A DNA stretch of 34,568 nucleotides from JAAFHS01 sp043751715 (GCA_043751715.1 JAYUZO010000160.1:1-34568); one strand, 5' to 3'; positions 7,121 through 16,375 are shown, counted from the stretch's first letter. Program-made: numbers and translations. The notes: generated from the sequence alone by a model not told the origin.

Positions 7121-9985
7121 ATGGCAGAGCAAAAGTTTATCGAGGTGCGGGGTGCGCGTGAGCATAACCTGAAAAACGTGGATGTCAGCATTCCGCGTGA
7201 TCAGCTGGTGGTCATTACCGGGCTGTCGGGGTCTGGCAAATCATCGCTCGCCTTTGATACCATCTATGCCGAAGGCCAGCGGCGCTATGTCGAATCGCTG
7301 TCGGCCTATGCCCGGCAATTTTTGGACATGATGGGCAAACCTGATGTTGACCACATCAGCGGCCTGTCGCCCGCGATTTCGATTGAACAAAAGACCACCT
7401 CGAAAAACCCGCGCTCCACTGTTGGCACCGTGACCGAGATTTACGATTATCTGCGCCTGCTGTTTGCCCGCGTTGGCACGCCCTACAGCCCAACCACCGG
7501 CCTGCCGATCACCGCGATGCAGGTACAGGATATGGTCGATGCCGTGATGGCCATGCCTGATGGTGCGCGCGCCTATCTGCTGGCGCCCATCATCCGGGAC
7601 CGCAAGGGCGAGTATAAAAAGGAATTCATTGATCTGCGCAAACAGGGGTTTCAGCGTGTCAAGGTGAACGGCGCGTTTTATGAACTGGATGAACCACCCA
7701 CGCTGGACAAGAAATTCCGCCACAACATCGACGTGGTGGTTGACCGGATCGTTGTGCGCGAAGGGCTGGAAACCCGTCTGGCCGACAGCTTTCGCACGGC
7801 ACTCAACCTCGCCGATGGCATTGCCGTCATTGAAATGGCTGATGCGCCCGAAGGTGAGGCCGCACAGCGCGTGACCTATAGCGAAAAATTTGCCTGCCCG
7901 GTGTCGGGCTTTACCATTGCCGAGATTGAACCACGTCTGTTTTCGTTCAACGCACCCTTTGGCGCATGCCCGGTATGTGATGGGCTTGGGGTTGAGCTGT
8001 TCTTTGACGAACGGCTGATCGTGCCGGATCAGGGGCTTTCGGTGCTGCAAGGGGCGATTGGCCCGTGGGCGAAATCGAAATCACCTTACCTGACACAAAC
8101 GGTCATGGCGCTGGCCAAGCATTACGAATTTGACGCCAAGACCAAGTGGAAGGATCTGGCCGCGCATGTGCAGCAGTTGTTCCTGCACGGTTCCGGCACC
8201 GAAGAAATCCGCTTTCGCTATGATGAAGGCGGGCGGGTGTATGAGGTGAGCCGCGTGTTCGAAGGCGTGGTGCCCAACATGGAACGCCGCTACCGTGAGA
8301 CTGACAGCGCGTGGAGCCGTGAGGAAATGGAGCGGTTCCAGAACAACCGTGCCTGCGGGTCTTGTGAAGGTTTCCGGCTGCGGCCCGAGGCGCTGGCGGT
8401 GAAAATCGCAGGGCTTCACGTGGGACATGTCGTGCGGATGTCAATCGCCGAGGCTTATGCCTGGGTTGAGACGGTGCCCACCACGCTGGGGGTGCAGAAA
8501 AACGAAATCGCCAAGGCGATTCTCAAGGAAATCCGTGAACGCCTTGGTTTCCTTGTGAATGTCGGCCTGAACTACCTGACGCTGTCGCGCAACGCAGGCA
8601 CGCTTTCAGGCGGCGAGTCGCAGCGTATTCGCCTTGCCAGCCAGATCGGGTCGGGCCTGACGGGTGTTCTGTACGTGCTGGATGAACCCAGCATCGGCCT
8701 GCACCAGCGTGACAATGACCGCCTGCTGACCACGCTGAAAAACCTGCGCGATGCGGGCAATACCGTGCTGGTGGTCGAGCATGACGAAGACGCCATCCGC
8801 ACGGCGGATTACGTGTTCGACATGGGGCCGGGGGCCGGGGTGCATGGCGGGCAGGTGGTATCACACGGCACACCCGCGCAGGTGGCAGCAGACCCGAACA
8901 GCATGACCGGGCTGTACCTTTCTGGCGCGCGCGAAATCGCCGTGCCCAAGGTGCGGCGCAAGGGCAATGGCAAAAAGCTGACGGTGGTTGGGGCCACGGG
9001 GAACAACCTGAAAAACGTCACCGCCGATTTTCCTTTGGGCAAATTTGTCTGTGTGACCGGCGTTTCGGGTGGTGGCAAATCCACGCTGACGATTGAAACG
9101 CTGTTCAAGACCGCCGCCAGCCGCTTGAACGGCGCGCATGAAACGCCCAGCCCGTGTGAGACGATCAAGGGCTTTGAACATCTGGACAAGGTCATTGATA
9201 TTGACCAGCGCGCCATCGGCCGCACGCCGCGGTCAAACCCCGCCACCTACACCGGGGCCTTCACGCCGATCCGGGATTGGTTTGCGGGCCTGCCCGAATC
9301 CAAGGCACGCGGCTATCAGGCGGGGCGGTTTTCGTTCAACGTCAAGGGCGGGCGGTGTGAGGCGTGTCAGGGTGATGGTGTTTTGAAGATCGAGATGAAC
9401 TTTCTGCCCGATGTCTATGTGACGTGTGAGACCTGCAAAGGCGCGCGCTACAACCGTGAGACTTTGGAAATACGCTTCAAGAACAAGAATATATCAGACG
9501 TTCTTGAGATGACATGTGAAGAAGCTCAGGGCTTTTTCCAGGCAGTGCCCAGCATCCGCGAAAAGATGGATGCGCTGTGCCGTGTGGGGCTTGGCTACAT
9601 CAAGGTGGGCCAACAGGCGACCACGCTGTCAGGCGGCGAGGCGCAGCGCGTGAAGCTGTCCAAAGAGCTTTCGCGCCGGGCCACGGGCCGCACGCTGTAT
9701 ATTCTGGATGAACCGACCACAGGCCTGCATTTTGAAGACGTGCGCAAGCTGTTGGAAGTGCTGCAGGAACTGGTGGATCAGGGCAATACGGTGGTGGTGA
9801 TCGAACACAATCTGGATGTGATCAAGATCGCCGACTGGCTGATTGATATCGGCCCCGAAGGTGGCGATGGCGGTGGCGAAATCATCGCAACCGGCACACC
9901 GGAACAGGTGGCACAAGTGGAGGCGTCGCATACCGGGCGCTATCTGAAAGACATGCTGAAATCAAAGCGCATCGCGGCGGAGTAG
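7121..9985 (+). CDS. uvrA: excinuclease ABC subunit UvrA
   Basis: UvrA is the damage-sensing ATPase of nucleotide excision repair. It loads UvrB on lesions as a UvrA2-UvrB complex. The 954-residue protein carries two ABC modules: Walker A motifs GLSGSGKSS near the N-terminus and GVSGGGKST in the second half, with signatures LSGGESQRI and LSGGEAQRV, each followed by a Walker B (VLDEPSIGLH and ILDEPTTGLH). The second zinc module is intact (CEACQGDG and CETCKG). The first reads ACPVSG and later ACPVCDG, so one Cys is replaced by Ser, a variant I associate with alphaproteobacterial UvrA. ATG 7121 gives the standard MAEQKFIEVRGAREHNLKN start. The frame is open further upstream, but that part is antisense-like spillover into the MFS gene. 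An SOS box lies upstream. Confidence 0.98.
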   Translation: MAEQKFIEVRGAREHNLKNVDVSIPRDQLVVITGLSGSGKSSLAFDTIYAEGQRRYVESLSAYARQFLDMMGKPDVDHISGLSPAISIEQKTTSKNPRSTVGTVTEIYDYLRLLFARVGTPYSPTTGLPITAMQVQDMVDAVMAMPDGARAYLLAPIIRDRKGEYKKEFIDLRKQGFQRVKVNGAFYELDEPPTLDKKFRHNIDVVVDRIVVREGLETRLADSFRTALNLADGIAVIEMADAPEGEAAQRVTYSEKFACPVSGFTIAEIEPRLFSFNAPFGACPVCDGLGVELFFDERLIVPDQGLSVLQGAIGPWAKSKSPYLTQTVMALAKHYEFDAKTKWKDLAAHVQQLFLHGSGTEEIRFRYDEGGRVYEVSRVFEGVVPNMERRYRETDSAWSREEMERFQNNRACGSCEGFRLRPEALAVKIAGLHVGHVVRMSIAEAYAWVETVPTTLGVQKNEIAKAILKEIRERLGFLVNVGLNYLTLSRNAGTLSGGESQRIRLASQIGSGLTGVLYVLDEPSIGLHQRDNDRLLTTLKNLRDAGNTVLVVEHDEDAIRTADYVFDMGPGAGVHGGQVVSHGTPAQVAADPNSMTGLYLSGAREIAVPKVRRKGNGKKLTVVGATGNNLKNVTADFPLGKFVCVTGVSGGGKSTLTIETLFKTAASRLNGAHETPSPCETIKGFEHLDKVIDIDQRAIGRTPRSNPATYTGAFTPIRDWFAGLPESKARGYQAGRFSFNVKGGRCEACQGDGVLKIEMNFLPDVYVTCETCKGARYNRETLEIRFKNKNISDVLEMTCEEAQGFFQAVPSIREKMDALCRVGLGYIKVGQQATTLSGGEAQRVKLSKELSRRATGRTLYILDEPTTGLHFEDVRKLLEVLQELVDQGNTVVVIEHNLDVIKIADWLIDIGPEGGDGGGEIIATGTPEQVAQVEASHTGRYLKDMLKSKRIAAE

Positions 9986-10031
9986 CCAAATTTCTGGTAA
10001 AGAAATTTGGCAAAATCCTTTTGAAGGATTT
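9986..10031. terminator. twin hairpins between the convergent uvrA and lytic transglycosylase genes
   Basis: CCAAATTTC (9986-9994) pairs with GAAATTTGG (10002-10010). AAATCCTT (10013-10020) pairs with AAGGATTT (10024-10031) around a 3-nt loop. The first stem starts immediately after the uvrA stop codon, and the - strand gene ends at 10038. They probably act on both converging transcripts. Confidence 0.65.
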
Positions 10032-10037
10032 CCCCCC

Positions 10038-10499
10038 CTATGACCGCAGGCCGGTTTCTTCCAACAGCCCCAGTCGCTTTGCCTCATAGTAATAGCCGCG
10101 CGCGTACCAGCCCACGGCCTCTTCCTCATCCCCACCCGATACAAGCCAGGCCCCGCGCAGATAGCGGCCTGCGTATTTCAGGTTGGTTTCGGCATCCAGC
10201 AGCCCAGATGGCGGCCCGTCATAGCCCATCGTGCCTGCCGTCTGCGGCAAAATCTGCATCAGCCCGTAGTAAGGCCCGTTGCGCGCGCCGGCGTTGTAAT
10301 CACTTTCGCGTTGAATGATCCGGTGCAGCAGGCTTTCGGGAATGCCGTGAATCCCTGCATATTTGCGGATCAGCGCCCGCATTTCCGGTGTCTCACCGGG
10401 GTACAGATTTGCCACTGGTGCAGCGGTTGATCCACCACGCCGCCCGCATCCCGCCAAAGCAGCAATTGCCAACAGCCCAATGGCCCGCCGTGATACCAT
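10038..10499 (-). CDS. lytic transglycosylase lipoprotein (SLT domain)
   Basis: This is a 153-residue protein with a short Arg-rich N-terminus, a hydrophobic stretch and the lipobox LAGC (Cys18), so a lipoprotein exported by Sec and lipidated is predicted. The rest is one Slt70-like domain: HGIPESLLHRIIQRESDYN with catalytic Glu65, then GPYYGLMQILPQTAGTMGY, and repeated Tyr/Gly blocks to the end. It should cleave peptidoglycan between MurNAc and GlcNAc with 1,6-anhydro product formation. ATG at 10499 shares its A with the trpE stop (TGATG). A TTG one codon upstream is possible but less likely. Coupling to trpE is unexpected and probably reflects transcription convenience rather than shared function. 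Confidence 0.88.
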   Translation of the reverse strand: MVSRRAIGLLAIAALAGCGRRGGSTAAPVANLYPGETPEMRALIRKYAGIHGIPESLLHRIIQRESDYNAGARNGPYYGLMQILPQTAGTMGYDGPPSGLLDAETNLKYAGRYLRGAWLVSGGDEEEAVGWYARGYYYEAKRLGLLEETGLRS

Positions 10500-12007
10500 C
10501 AACCATTCCCCCGCCGGACAAACATGCCTGCATCTTCGGCTGCCCGCCGCAACGCGCGGGATTTGTTCACCGTTTCCTGATATTCCGCCTCGGGATCGCT
10601 GTCATAGACAACGCCACCGCCCGCCTGAATGTAAAGCTGCGCGTCCTTCAGCACGGCGGTGCGCAGCGCAATGCAAAAGTCCATCTCGCCATTGGCTGCA
10701 AAATACCCCACGCCGCCACCATAGACGCCGCGCTTTTCCGGCTCCAGCTCATCAATGATTTCCATCGCCCGCACTTTTGGCGCGCCTGACACCGTGCCCG
10801 CAGGCAGGCCCGCCAGCAGGGCGGCAAGCGCATCCTGCCCATCGGCAATCTGACCGACCACATTGGACACGATGTGCATGACATGGCTGTAGCGTTCGAT
10901 GATGAACTGTTCGGTGGGCCGTACCGTGCCCAGTTTCGCCACGCGGCCCACATCATTGCGCCCCAGATCCAGCAGCATCAGGTGTTCGGCGCGTTCCTTC
11001 GGGTCGGCCAGCAGATCAAGCTCTAATGCGCGGTCTTCCTCTGGCGTCGCCCCGCGTTTGCGCGTGCCTGCAATCGGGCGCACGGTGACTTCACCATCGC
11101 GCAGGCGGACCAGAATTTCGGGGCTGGCCCCCACCACCTGAAAGCCGCCAAAGTTGAAAAAGAACATGAAGGGCGACGGGTTGGTGCGGCGCAGGCTGCG
11201 ATAAAATGCAAAGGGCGGCGCGTCAAACCGCTGGGTCCAGCGTTGGCTTGGCACCACCTGAAAGATGTCGCCCGCGCGGATGTAATGCTTGGCGCGTTCA
11301 ACCGCCGCCAGATAGCCTGCATGGGTAAAGTTGGAAATGGCGTCGCCCACCGGGGCTGCCTCACCCAGATCGCGCTGCACGGGGGGGGCGCGGTCCAGAT
11401 CGCGCAGCGCGTCCATCACGCGCTCAGCGGCCTGCGCATAGGCCGCGCGGGCTGACAGGCCCGATGCCACCCAGGCGGGCGCTACGATGATCACCTCACC
11501 CTTGACCCCGTCCAGCACCGCCACCACAGACGGGCGCATCAGCACGGCATCAGGCAGGCCCAGCGGATCTGGGTTCACGTCAGGCAGATGTTCCACCAGA
11601 CGGATCATGTCATAGCCAAGGTATCCGAACAGGCCCGCCGCCGCTGCGGGCAGATCGGCGGGCATATCCACCGCGCATTCGGCAATCAGGCCGCGCAAGG
11701 TGTGCAGCGGGTGGCCATCCAGCAGGGTGAATGCCGTGCGGTCAAACCGCGCTTCGCGGTTGATCTCGGACACCTCACCCCGGCAGCGCCAGATCAGATC
11801 GGGCTTCATCCCGACAATGGAATAGCGCCCGCGCACCTCACCGCCGGTGACTGATTCCAGCATGAAGGTATCGGTGCGTGCATCGCCCAGTTTCAGCATC
11901 AGCGATACCGGCGTATCCAGATCAGCCGCCAGCCGCGTATAGACCAGCTGGTTGCGCCCGGCGGTCCAGCCGGCGTCGAACGCGGCAAAGTCGGGTGTCA
12001 GCGCCAT
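10499..12007 (-). CDS. trpE: anthranilate synthase component I
   Basis: TrpE converts chorismate to anthranilate with ammonia from a TrpG glutaminase partner, the first committed step of tryptophan synthesis. The 502-residue length fits. The N-terminal region keeps the FMLESVTGGEVRGRYSIVG segment that forms the tryptophan feedback site. The chorismate-binding half has FQVVPSQRW, RPIAGTRKRGATPEED, LDLGRNDVGRV, PAGTVSGAPKVRAMEIIDELE and AGGGVVYDSDPEAEYQET. The start overlaps the stop of the ppiD-like gene (TGATG), and its own stop overlaps the next gene. trpG is not present in this window, whereas trpG often lies nearby in Rhodobacterales. No leader peptide with Trp codons is visible. Confidence 0.97.
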   Translation of the reverse strand: MALTPDFAAFDAGWTAGRNQLVYTRLAADLDTPVSLMLKLGDARTDTFMLESVTGGEVRGRYSIVGMKPDLIWRCRGEVSEINREARFDRTAFTLLDGHPLHTLRGLIAECAVDMPADLPAAAAGLFGYLGYDMIRLVEHLPDVNPDPLGLPDAVLMRPSVVAVLDGVKGEVIIVAPAWVASGLSARAAYAQAAERVMDALRDLDRAPPVQRDLGEAAPVGDAISNFTHAGYLAAVERAKHYIRAGDIFQVVPSQRWTQRFDAPPFAFYRSLRRTNPSPFMFFFNFGGFQVVGASPEILVRLRDGEVTVRPIAGTRKRGATPEEDRALELDLLADPKERAEHLMLLDLGRNDVGRVAKLGTVRPTEQFIIERYSHVMHIVSNVVGQIADGQDALAALLAGLPAGTVSGAPKVRAMEIIDELEPEKRGVYGGGVGYFAANGEMDFCIALRTAVLKDAQLYIQAGGGVVYDSDPEAEYQETVNKSRALRRAAEDAGMFVRRGNG

Positions 12008-13878
12008 CAGTTGAACTGTGCCTGCACGGCAGCCACGGCAGCCTCATCAATCTGCACACCCGCCCCGGCAGACAGGGCGGTTGAAAACGCCGTGAACGCA
12101 TCCTGTGCGATGGCTTGTTCGGCCTGTGCCGCAATCGCCTGCCGCAGTGCATCAGCCTCTTCCCCTGCCTGTGCCGCTGCAATCACCGTATTCAGCTGCA
12201 ACACGGCCACAAAATCAGCCTCTTCCACCACAAGGCTTTGGCCCGCTTCAAGGGCAAACACCGCCGCAATCACCGCTGGCGGCAGGCCTTCCACCGTGCC
12301 TTCGCGCGCGATTTCCGGGGTGACGGACACGATGCCAAAACTGCCGATGGCAGCGCCGCCTTCAACCGCCGCTTTTACCTCGATCGCGCGGGCCGACAGC
12401 GCCTTTGCCAGTGCATCGGCGCGCCATGCGGCGGCCACATCGGCCTCAACCTCGGCCAGCGGGATCGGGGCAGGGGGCACGATGTCATCCAGCTGCAAGG
12501 CCACCAGCCCGCCATCATCCAGCGAGATGGCTTCGGCAAAGCTGTCCGCCGTTACTGCATCAGCGGCGGTGCGGAAATCTTCGTATCCGGCAATTGCCTC
12601 ATCATTCTGGCCGCCCGGCACATAGTCAAACGTGCCGATCTGCAAATCTTCCTCTGCTGCAAGGTCAGCCAGCGTGGGCCCCCCGGCAAGCGCATCATTG
12701 ATGCCTTCCGCGCGGGTTGAAATTTCGCGCCGGGCCGCCTCCATCTGCGCCTCACCCGCCAGTTGTTCGCGCGCATCCTCAAAGGTGATGTTCTGTGCGC
12801 CCAGCACGGCGTTCATGCGAAACAGCGCCGGGCCGAAATCGGATGGAAAGGGGCCAACGATGCCGGGTTCGGCCAGGGCAAACACCGCATCACCTGCCGC
12901 ACCCAGATCAGCCGGGGCGACATCGCCTAGATCAATATCCTCCAGCCGCACGCCGCGCGTGAACACTTCGTCTTCAAAGCTGCCGCCTGCATCAATGCGC
13001 GCCTTTGCGGCGGTTGCTGCGGCATCATCCGGAAAGGCAAGGCGTTCGACCAGACGGCGTTCGGGCTGCACGAATTCTGCAATGCGCTTGTCATATTCGC
13101 CGCGCAGGGCTGCCTCATCCACTGCGATTCCATCGGCAATCATCTCGGGCAGCAGGGCGATATAGGTAATGCGCTTGGCCTCAGGCTTGGTAAAGCGGTC
13201 AAGGTTGGCATCATAGAACGCCTGCACATCGGCCCCGGTCGGGTCTGCCACGGGCGTGGTCAGGTTCGCCTCGGTCAGGCGGAACAGCGTAAAGCCGCGC
13301 CGTTCACCCACCCATCGATACAGCGTTTCCGTCAGCGCCGCAGGTGCGGCAAAGCCACCCGAAATCGCGCCTTGCAGCAAGGACCGCGTGATATCTTCGC
13401 GCAGGCCGGTTTCGAACTGGCCTTCGGTCAGGCCTTCCTGCTGCAGCACGGCGCGGTAGGTTTCACGGTTGAAACCACCCGCGCCCGCATGAAAGCTGGT
13501 CATGCCCTGCACTTCCTGCGCCACCACGGCGTCACCCACCGAAATGCCGATGCTGCCCGCCTCATTGTCCAGTGCCGCACGGTTCACCAGGCCCTGCATC
13601 ACCTGACCATCCAGCCCAAAGGCGCGCAGCATGTCCATGTTGGCGGGCATGCCGAACTGGCGGGTGATGTCGGCAATCTGGCGTTGCAAGGCGCGGGCGT
13701 AATCATCGGTTTTGATATCGCGGTCACCGACCGACCCCACATGCGCCACGCGGCCACCGAAGTTATCCACGCCAAAGCCGCCAAGGCCCAGCACAAGCAG
13801 GGCAAGCAGGCCGTAGACGGCGATCTGGGCGCCTTGGCCGCGCTTGCGTGGTGCATCAGTTTCGGTGGCTTTGGCCAT
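12007..13878 (-). CDS. PpiD-like peptidylprolyl isomerase / periplasmic chaperone
   Basis: This 623-residue protein has a short basic cytoplasmic N-terminus and one membrane helix at about residues 19-37 (IAVYGLLALLVLGLGGFGV). A SurA_N-like helical chaperone region follows (about 50-170), then a parvulin-like rotamase region (about 230-370) that looks degenerate, and an Ala/Glu-rich C-terminal part. This is the layout of inner-membrane PpiD, which assists outer-membrane and periplasmic protein folding near the Sec translocon. The ATG at 13878 has an AAGGGG site 6 nt upstream. It is the first gene of the coupled group with trpE and the lytic transglycosylase. The prolyl isomerase activity itself may be weak or absent. 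Confidence 0.87.
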   Translation of the reverse strand: MAKATETDAPRKRGQGAQIAVYGLLALLVLGLGGFGVDNFGGRVAHVGSVGDRDIKTDDYARALQRQIADITRQFGMPANMDMLRAFGLDGQVMQGLVNRAALDNEAGSIGISVGDAVVAQEVQGMTSFHAGAGGFNRETYRAVLQQEGLTEGQFETGLREDITRSLLQGAISGGFAAPAALTETLYRWVGERRGFTLFRLTEANLTTPVADPTGADVQAFYDANLDRFTKPEAKRITYIALLPEMIADGIAVDEAALRGEYDKRIAEFVQPERRLVERLAFPDDAAATAAKARIDAGGSFEDEVFTRGVRLEDIDLGDVAPADLGAAGDAVFALAEPGIVGPFPSDFGPALFRMNAVLGAQNITFEDAREQLAGEAQMEAARREISTRAEGINDALAGGPTLADLAAEEDLQIGTFDYVPGGQNDEAIAGYEDFRTAADAVTADSFAEAISLDDGGLVALQLDDIVPPAPIPLAEVEADVAAAWRADALAKALSARAIEVKAAVEGGAAIGSFGIVSVTPEIAREGTVEGLPPAVIAAVFALEAGQSLVVEEADFVAVLQLNTVIAAAQAGEEADALRQAIAAQAEQAIAQDAFTAFSTALSAGAGVQIDEAAVAAVQAQFN

Positions 13879-13963
13879 GGTTGCCCCTTTTGGCGAACGT
13901 TATTCCCGCGTCTGTTTAGGGTGCGAAACGCGTGCAGGCAAGGCAGGTTCGGGGGTGCGCCTT

Positions 13964-15136
13964 TCAGGGTGCAAAGGCCGCAAGACGGCGGAACACCTCG
14001 GCAATGCCCGCAGGGTCGACATTGGCGAACGCGATGCGCAAATCCCGAGTGCCATGTCCTGCCGGGTTGAACATGGTGCCGGGCAGCATCAGCAGGCCTG
14101 CCTCTTGCACCAATCGTTTGGCAAGCACGTCGCTGGCCATATCAAACGGATGGGCGACATAGGCGAAATAGGCGCCACAGCCCAAAAGCTGCCATCCGGG
14201 CAACTGATGAAAGCCTGCCGTCATGGCGGCACGCCGATCAAGGATTTCCGCCCGTTCACCCGCCACCCATTGCGACAGGTGCTGCATGCCCCACAGGGCG
14301 GCAATCTGGCCCAATTGGCTGGGGCAGATCGCGACGGTATCCAGAAACTTTTCCACCTGGGCAAGCCGCGCCGTGCTGGCAACCACAGCACCCACACGGT
14401 GGCCGGTCAGCCGGTAGGCCTTGGAAAAGGAATACAGCTGGATCAGGGTGTTATCCCAATCGGGATCCGTGAACAGATCATGTGGTACGCCGGTCCGGCT
14501 GTCAAAATCGCGGTAGGTTTCATCAATGATCAGCGCCACGCCAACCCTGCGCGCCAGATCACGAAAGGCGGTAATAGTGGCAGCAGGGTATTCCACACCC
14601 GCAGGGTTGTTCGGGCTGACCAGCACAATCGCCCGCGTGCGCGGCGTGATGGCTGCCATTGCATCCGCAACATCAGGGATCAGGCCGGGGCCTGCGGGCA
14701 AGGGCACGGTGGTGACACCGGCCATGTCCAGCCACATCTTGTGATTGAAATACCACGGGGTTGGCAGGATCACTTCATCGCCCGCACCGGCCAGTGTGGC
14801 CATCACAGCGGTGAACGCCTGATTGCAGCCCTGGGTGATGGCCACCTGATCGGGGGTGATGGTGCCCGCATAGGATGTGGACCATTGCTGCGCAATTTCG
14901 GCGCGCAGGGCAGGCAGGCCCAGCACCGGGCCATACAGATGGGCGGCAGGGTCATTCAGTGCGGCATCAGCAATGGCCTGACGCAGGGCCAGCGGCGGCG
15001 GATCAACCGGGGCGGCCTGACTGATGTTGATCAGCGGGCGGTCTGGGGGAAAGGTTGCCTCAGCCGCCCAGCGGCGCGCCTCCATAACCGGGGGCGGGTC
15101 TGTGGCGGCCATGGCGGGGTTCAGGATAAAGGGCAT
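13964..15136 (-). CDS. class I/II PLP-dependent aminotransferase
   Basis: This 390-residue enzyme of fold type I has the expected landmarks: an ISQAAPVDPPP N-terminal segment, the HLYGPVLGLPALR block, TQGCNQAF, LVSPNNPAG with the cofactor-contacting Asn177, IIDETYRDF with Asp205 and Tyr208, and the Schiff-base lysine Lys239 in SFSKAYRLTGHR. A C-terminal RDLRIAF supplies the substrate-carboxylate Arg. The closest named groups are aspartate/aromatic-type aminotransferases, but the amino donor and acceptor cannot be told from sequence. It stands alone on the - strand: 85 bp separate it from the ppiD-like gene, and the dispersed repeat lies between it and gpt. Confidence 0.9.
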   Translation of the reverse strand: MPFILNPAMAATDPPPVMEARRWAAEATFPPDRPLINISQAAPVDPPPLALRQAIADAALNDPAAHLYGPVLGLPALRAEIAQQWSTSYAGTITPDQVAITQGCNQAFTAVMATLAGAGDEVILPTPWYFNHKMWLDMAGVTTVPLPAGPGLIPDVADAMAAITPRTRAIVLVSPNNPAGVEYPAATITAFRDLARRVGVALIIDETYRDFDSRTGVPHDLFTDPDWDNTLIQLYSFSKAYRLTGHRVGAVVASTARLAQVEKFLDTVAICPSQLGQIAALWGMQHLSQWVAGERAEILDRRAAMTAGFHQLPGWQLLGCGAYFAYVAHPFDMASDVLAKRLVQEAGLLMLPGTMFNPAGHGTRDLRIAFANVDPAGIAEVFRRLAAFAP

Positions 15137-15163
15137 CGGTCAGTTCCCTGTGGCTGATGACGG

Positions 15164-15218
15164 CGGGGGTTTCACACCCCCGCACCCCCGTGGGATATTT
15201 AGGGACAGATGAAAGGCG
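15164..15218 (+). repeat. dispersed intergenic repeat, copy 2
   Basis: This 55-bp segment is 52/55 identical to 5263-5317. It lies between the 3' end of gpt (- strand) and the start of the aminotransferase gene (- strand). Its G5/C5 stem-loop (15165-15181) could end the gpt transcript read on the - strand. No gene starts at its internal ATG. Confidence 0.85.
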
Positions 15219-15241
15219 AGAAACTAGGGTCAGTCGGGAGG

Positions 15242-15748
15242 TCAGTCAGCGCCGCGCATCGGTTGCACATATTGCAGCGCCATGTCCCACGGGAAGAATA
15301 TCCACGTATCCTGCGATACTTCGGTGATGTAGCTGTCAACCATCGGCTTGCCGGACGGCTTGGCATAAACCGTTGCGAAATGCGCCTTTGGGTACAGATT
15401 GCGCACCACCTCCAGCGTTTTGCCGGTATCCACCAGATCATCCACAATCAGAATGCCCGTACCGTCACCCATCAGGTCCGCCTGCGGCGCCTTGAGCACC
15501 CGCACTTCGGATTGCGCCTGATGGCTGTAGGATTTGACCGAAATCGTATCGACGATGCGGATGTCCAGCTCGCGCGACACAATCATCGCCGGCACCAGCC
15601 CGCCCCGCGTGATGCCGACAACCGCCCGCCACGCCCCGTCATCCGGCCCCTTGCCATCCAGCCGCCATGCCAGTGCACGCGCATCGCGGTGGATCTGGTC
15701 CCAGCTGACATGGAACCCCTTTTCATGCGGCAAGCGTTCGGCGTTCAT
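15242..15748 (-). CDS. gpt: xanthine-guanine phosphoribosyltransferase
   Basis: Gpt salvages xanthine, guanine and, more weakly, hypoxanthine by transfer of phosphoribose from PRPP. The 168-residue protein has the type I PRTase core: VVGITRGGLVPAMIVSRELDIR in the N-terminal half, the flexible-loop segment SVKSYSHQ, and the PRPP-binding GILIVDDLVDTGKTLEVV. An aromatic C-terminal part (DTWIFFPWDMALQYV) matches Gpt of the enterobacterial type. It starts 12 bp after the LysE-type gene on the same strand, so it is probably the last member of a fabI > lysE-type > gpt transcript. Confidence 0.93.
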   Translation of the reverse strand: MNAERLPHEKGFHVSWDQIHRDARALAWRLDGKGPDDGAWRAVVGITRGGLVPAMIVSRELDIRIVDTISVKSYSHQAQSEVRVLKAPQADLMGDGTGILIVDDLVDTGKTLEVVRNLYPKAHFATVYAKPSGKPMVDSYITEVSQDTWIFFPWDMALQYVQPMRGAD

Positions 15749-15760
15749 GGCAGGGCCCTT

Positions 15761-16375
15761 TCAGGAGATGGCAATCTTGACGCCCAGCAGGGCCAAAAGC
15801 CCCCCGAACGTGCGGTCAATGATGGATTTTAGGCTGATATACCGTGTTCGCGTACGATCCAGCGAAAAGATACGTGCAACCAGCGTATTCCAGATGGTTT
15901 CCGACGCAAAAATCACCGCCAGCAGCAGGCCCAGCACCCAATGCGGCGTGTCTGCGCCGATCGTGCCCAGAAAGATCGATGAAAACATCACCGCCGCCTT
16001 GGGGTTTGCAAGGTTGGTCCACAGCCCCAGCCGGAACGCCGCAAAGGGCGAACGCGGCACCGGGCGGGTATCCTGCATCTCCAGCGGTTCGGCCGCATCG
16101 CGCCACAGCTTCCAGCCCATCCATAACAGATAGGCCGCCCCGCCAAACTTCAGCGCCCACAGCAGCGATGGCGCCGCCTCAAACACCAGATTCAGCCCGA
16201 ACATCGCCGCCAGGGCCCAGATCACCGCCCCCATGCCAATGCCCATGGCCAGCATGAACCCGGTGCGAAGCCCCTCGGTCAGGCCGGTGCGCGCCGCCAT
16301 CAGCACGGCAGGGCCGGGCGATATGGCGGCAAAGATCACAAGGCCAGCAAAGGCCAGAAACGCTGCAATCGTCAT
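15761..16375 (-). CDS. LysE/RhtB family amino acid exporter
   Basis: This 204-residue protein has about six hydrophobic segments and the family signature near the N-terminus (FAAISPGPAVLMAARTGLTEGLRTGF), plus GLWTNLANPKAAVMFSSIF in the middle. RhtB/LysE proteins export amino acids or related small molecules from the cytoplasm. The substrate is not predictable here. The ATG overlaps the fabI stop as ATGA, so translational coupling to fabI is likely. The C-terminus (RTFGGLLALLGVKIA) is normal and the gene is complete. Confidence 0.92.
   Translation of the reverse strand: MTIAAFLAFAGLVIFAAISPGPAVLMAARTGLTEGLRTGFMLAMGIGMGAVIWALAAMFGLNLVFEAAPSLLWALKFGGAAYLLWMGWKLWRDAAEPLEMQDTRPVPRSPFAAFRLGLWTNLANPKAAVMFSSIFLGTIGADTPHWVLGLLLAVIFASETIWNTLVARIFSLDRTRTRYISLKSIIDRTFGGLLALLGVKIAIS

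Noticed and set aside
13844..15157. 437-codon + strand frame opposite the aminotransferase gene
   Set aside because: It reads as low-complexity Gly/His/Gln/Arg-rich protein with no family resemblance, and it is the complement of a clear PLP enzyme. It is a GC-rich shadow frame.
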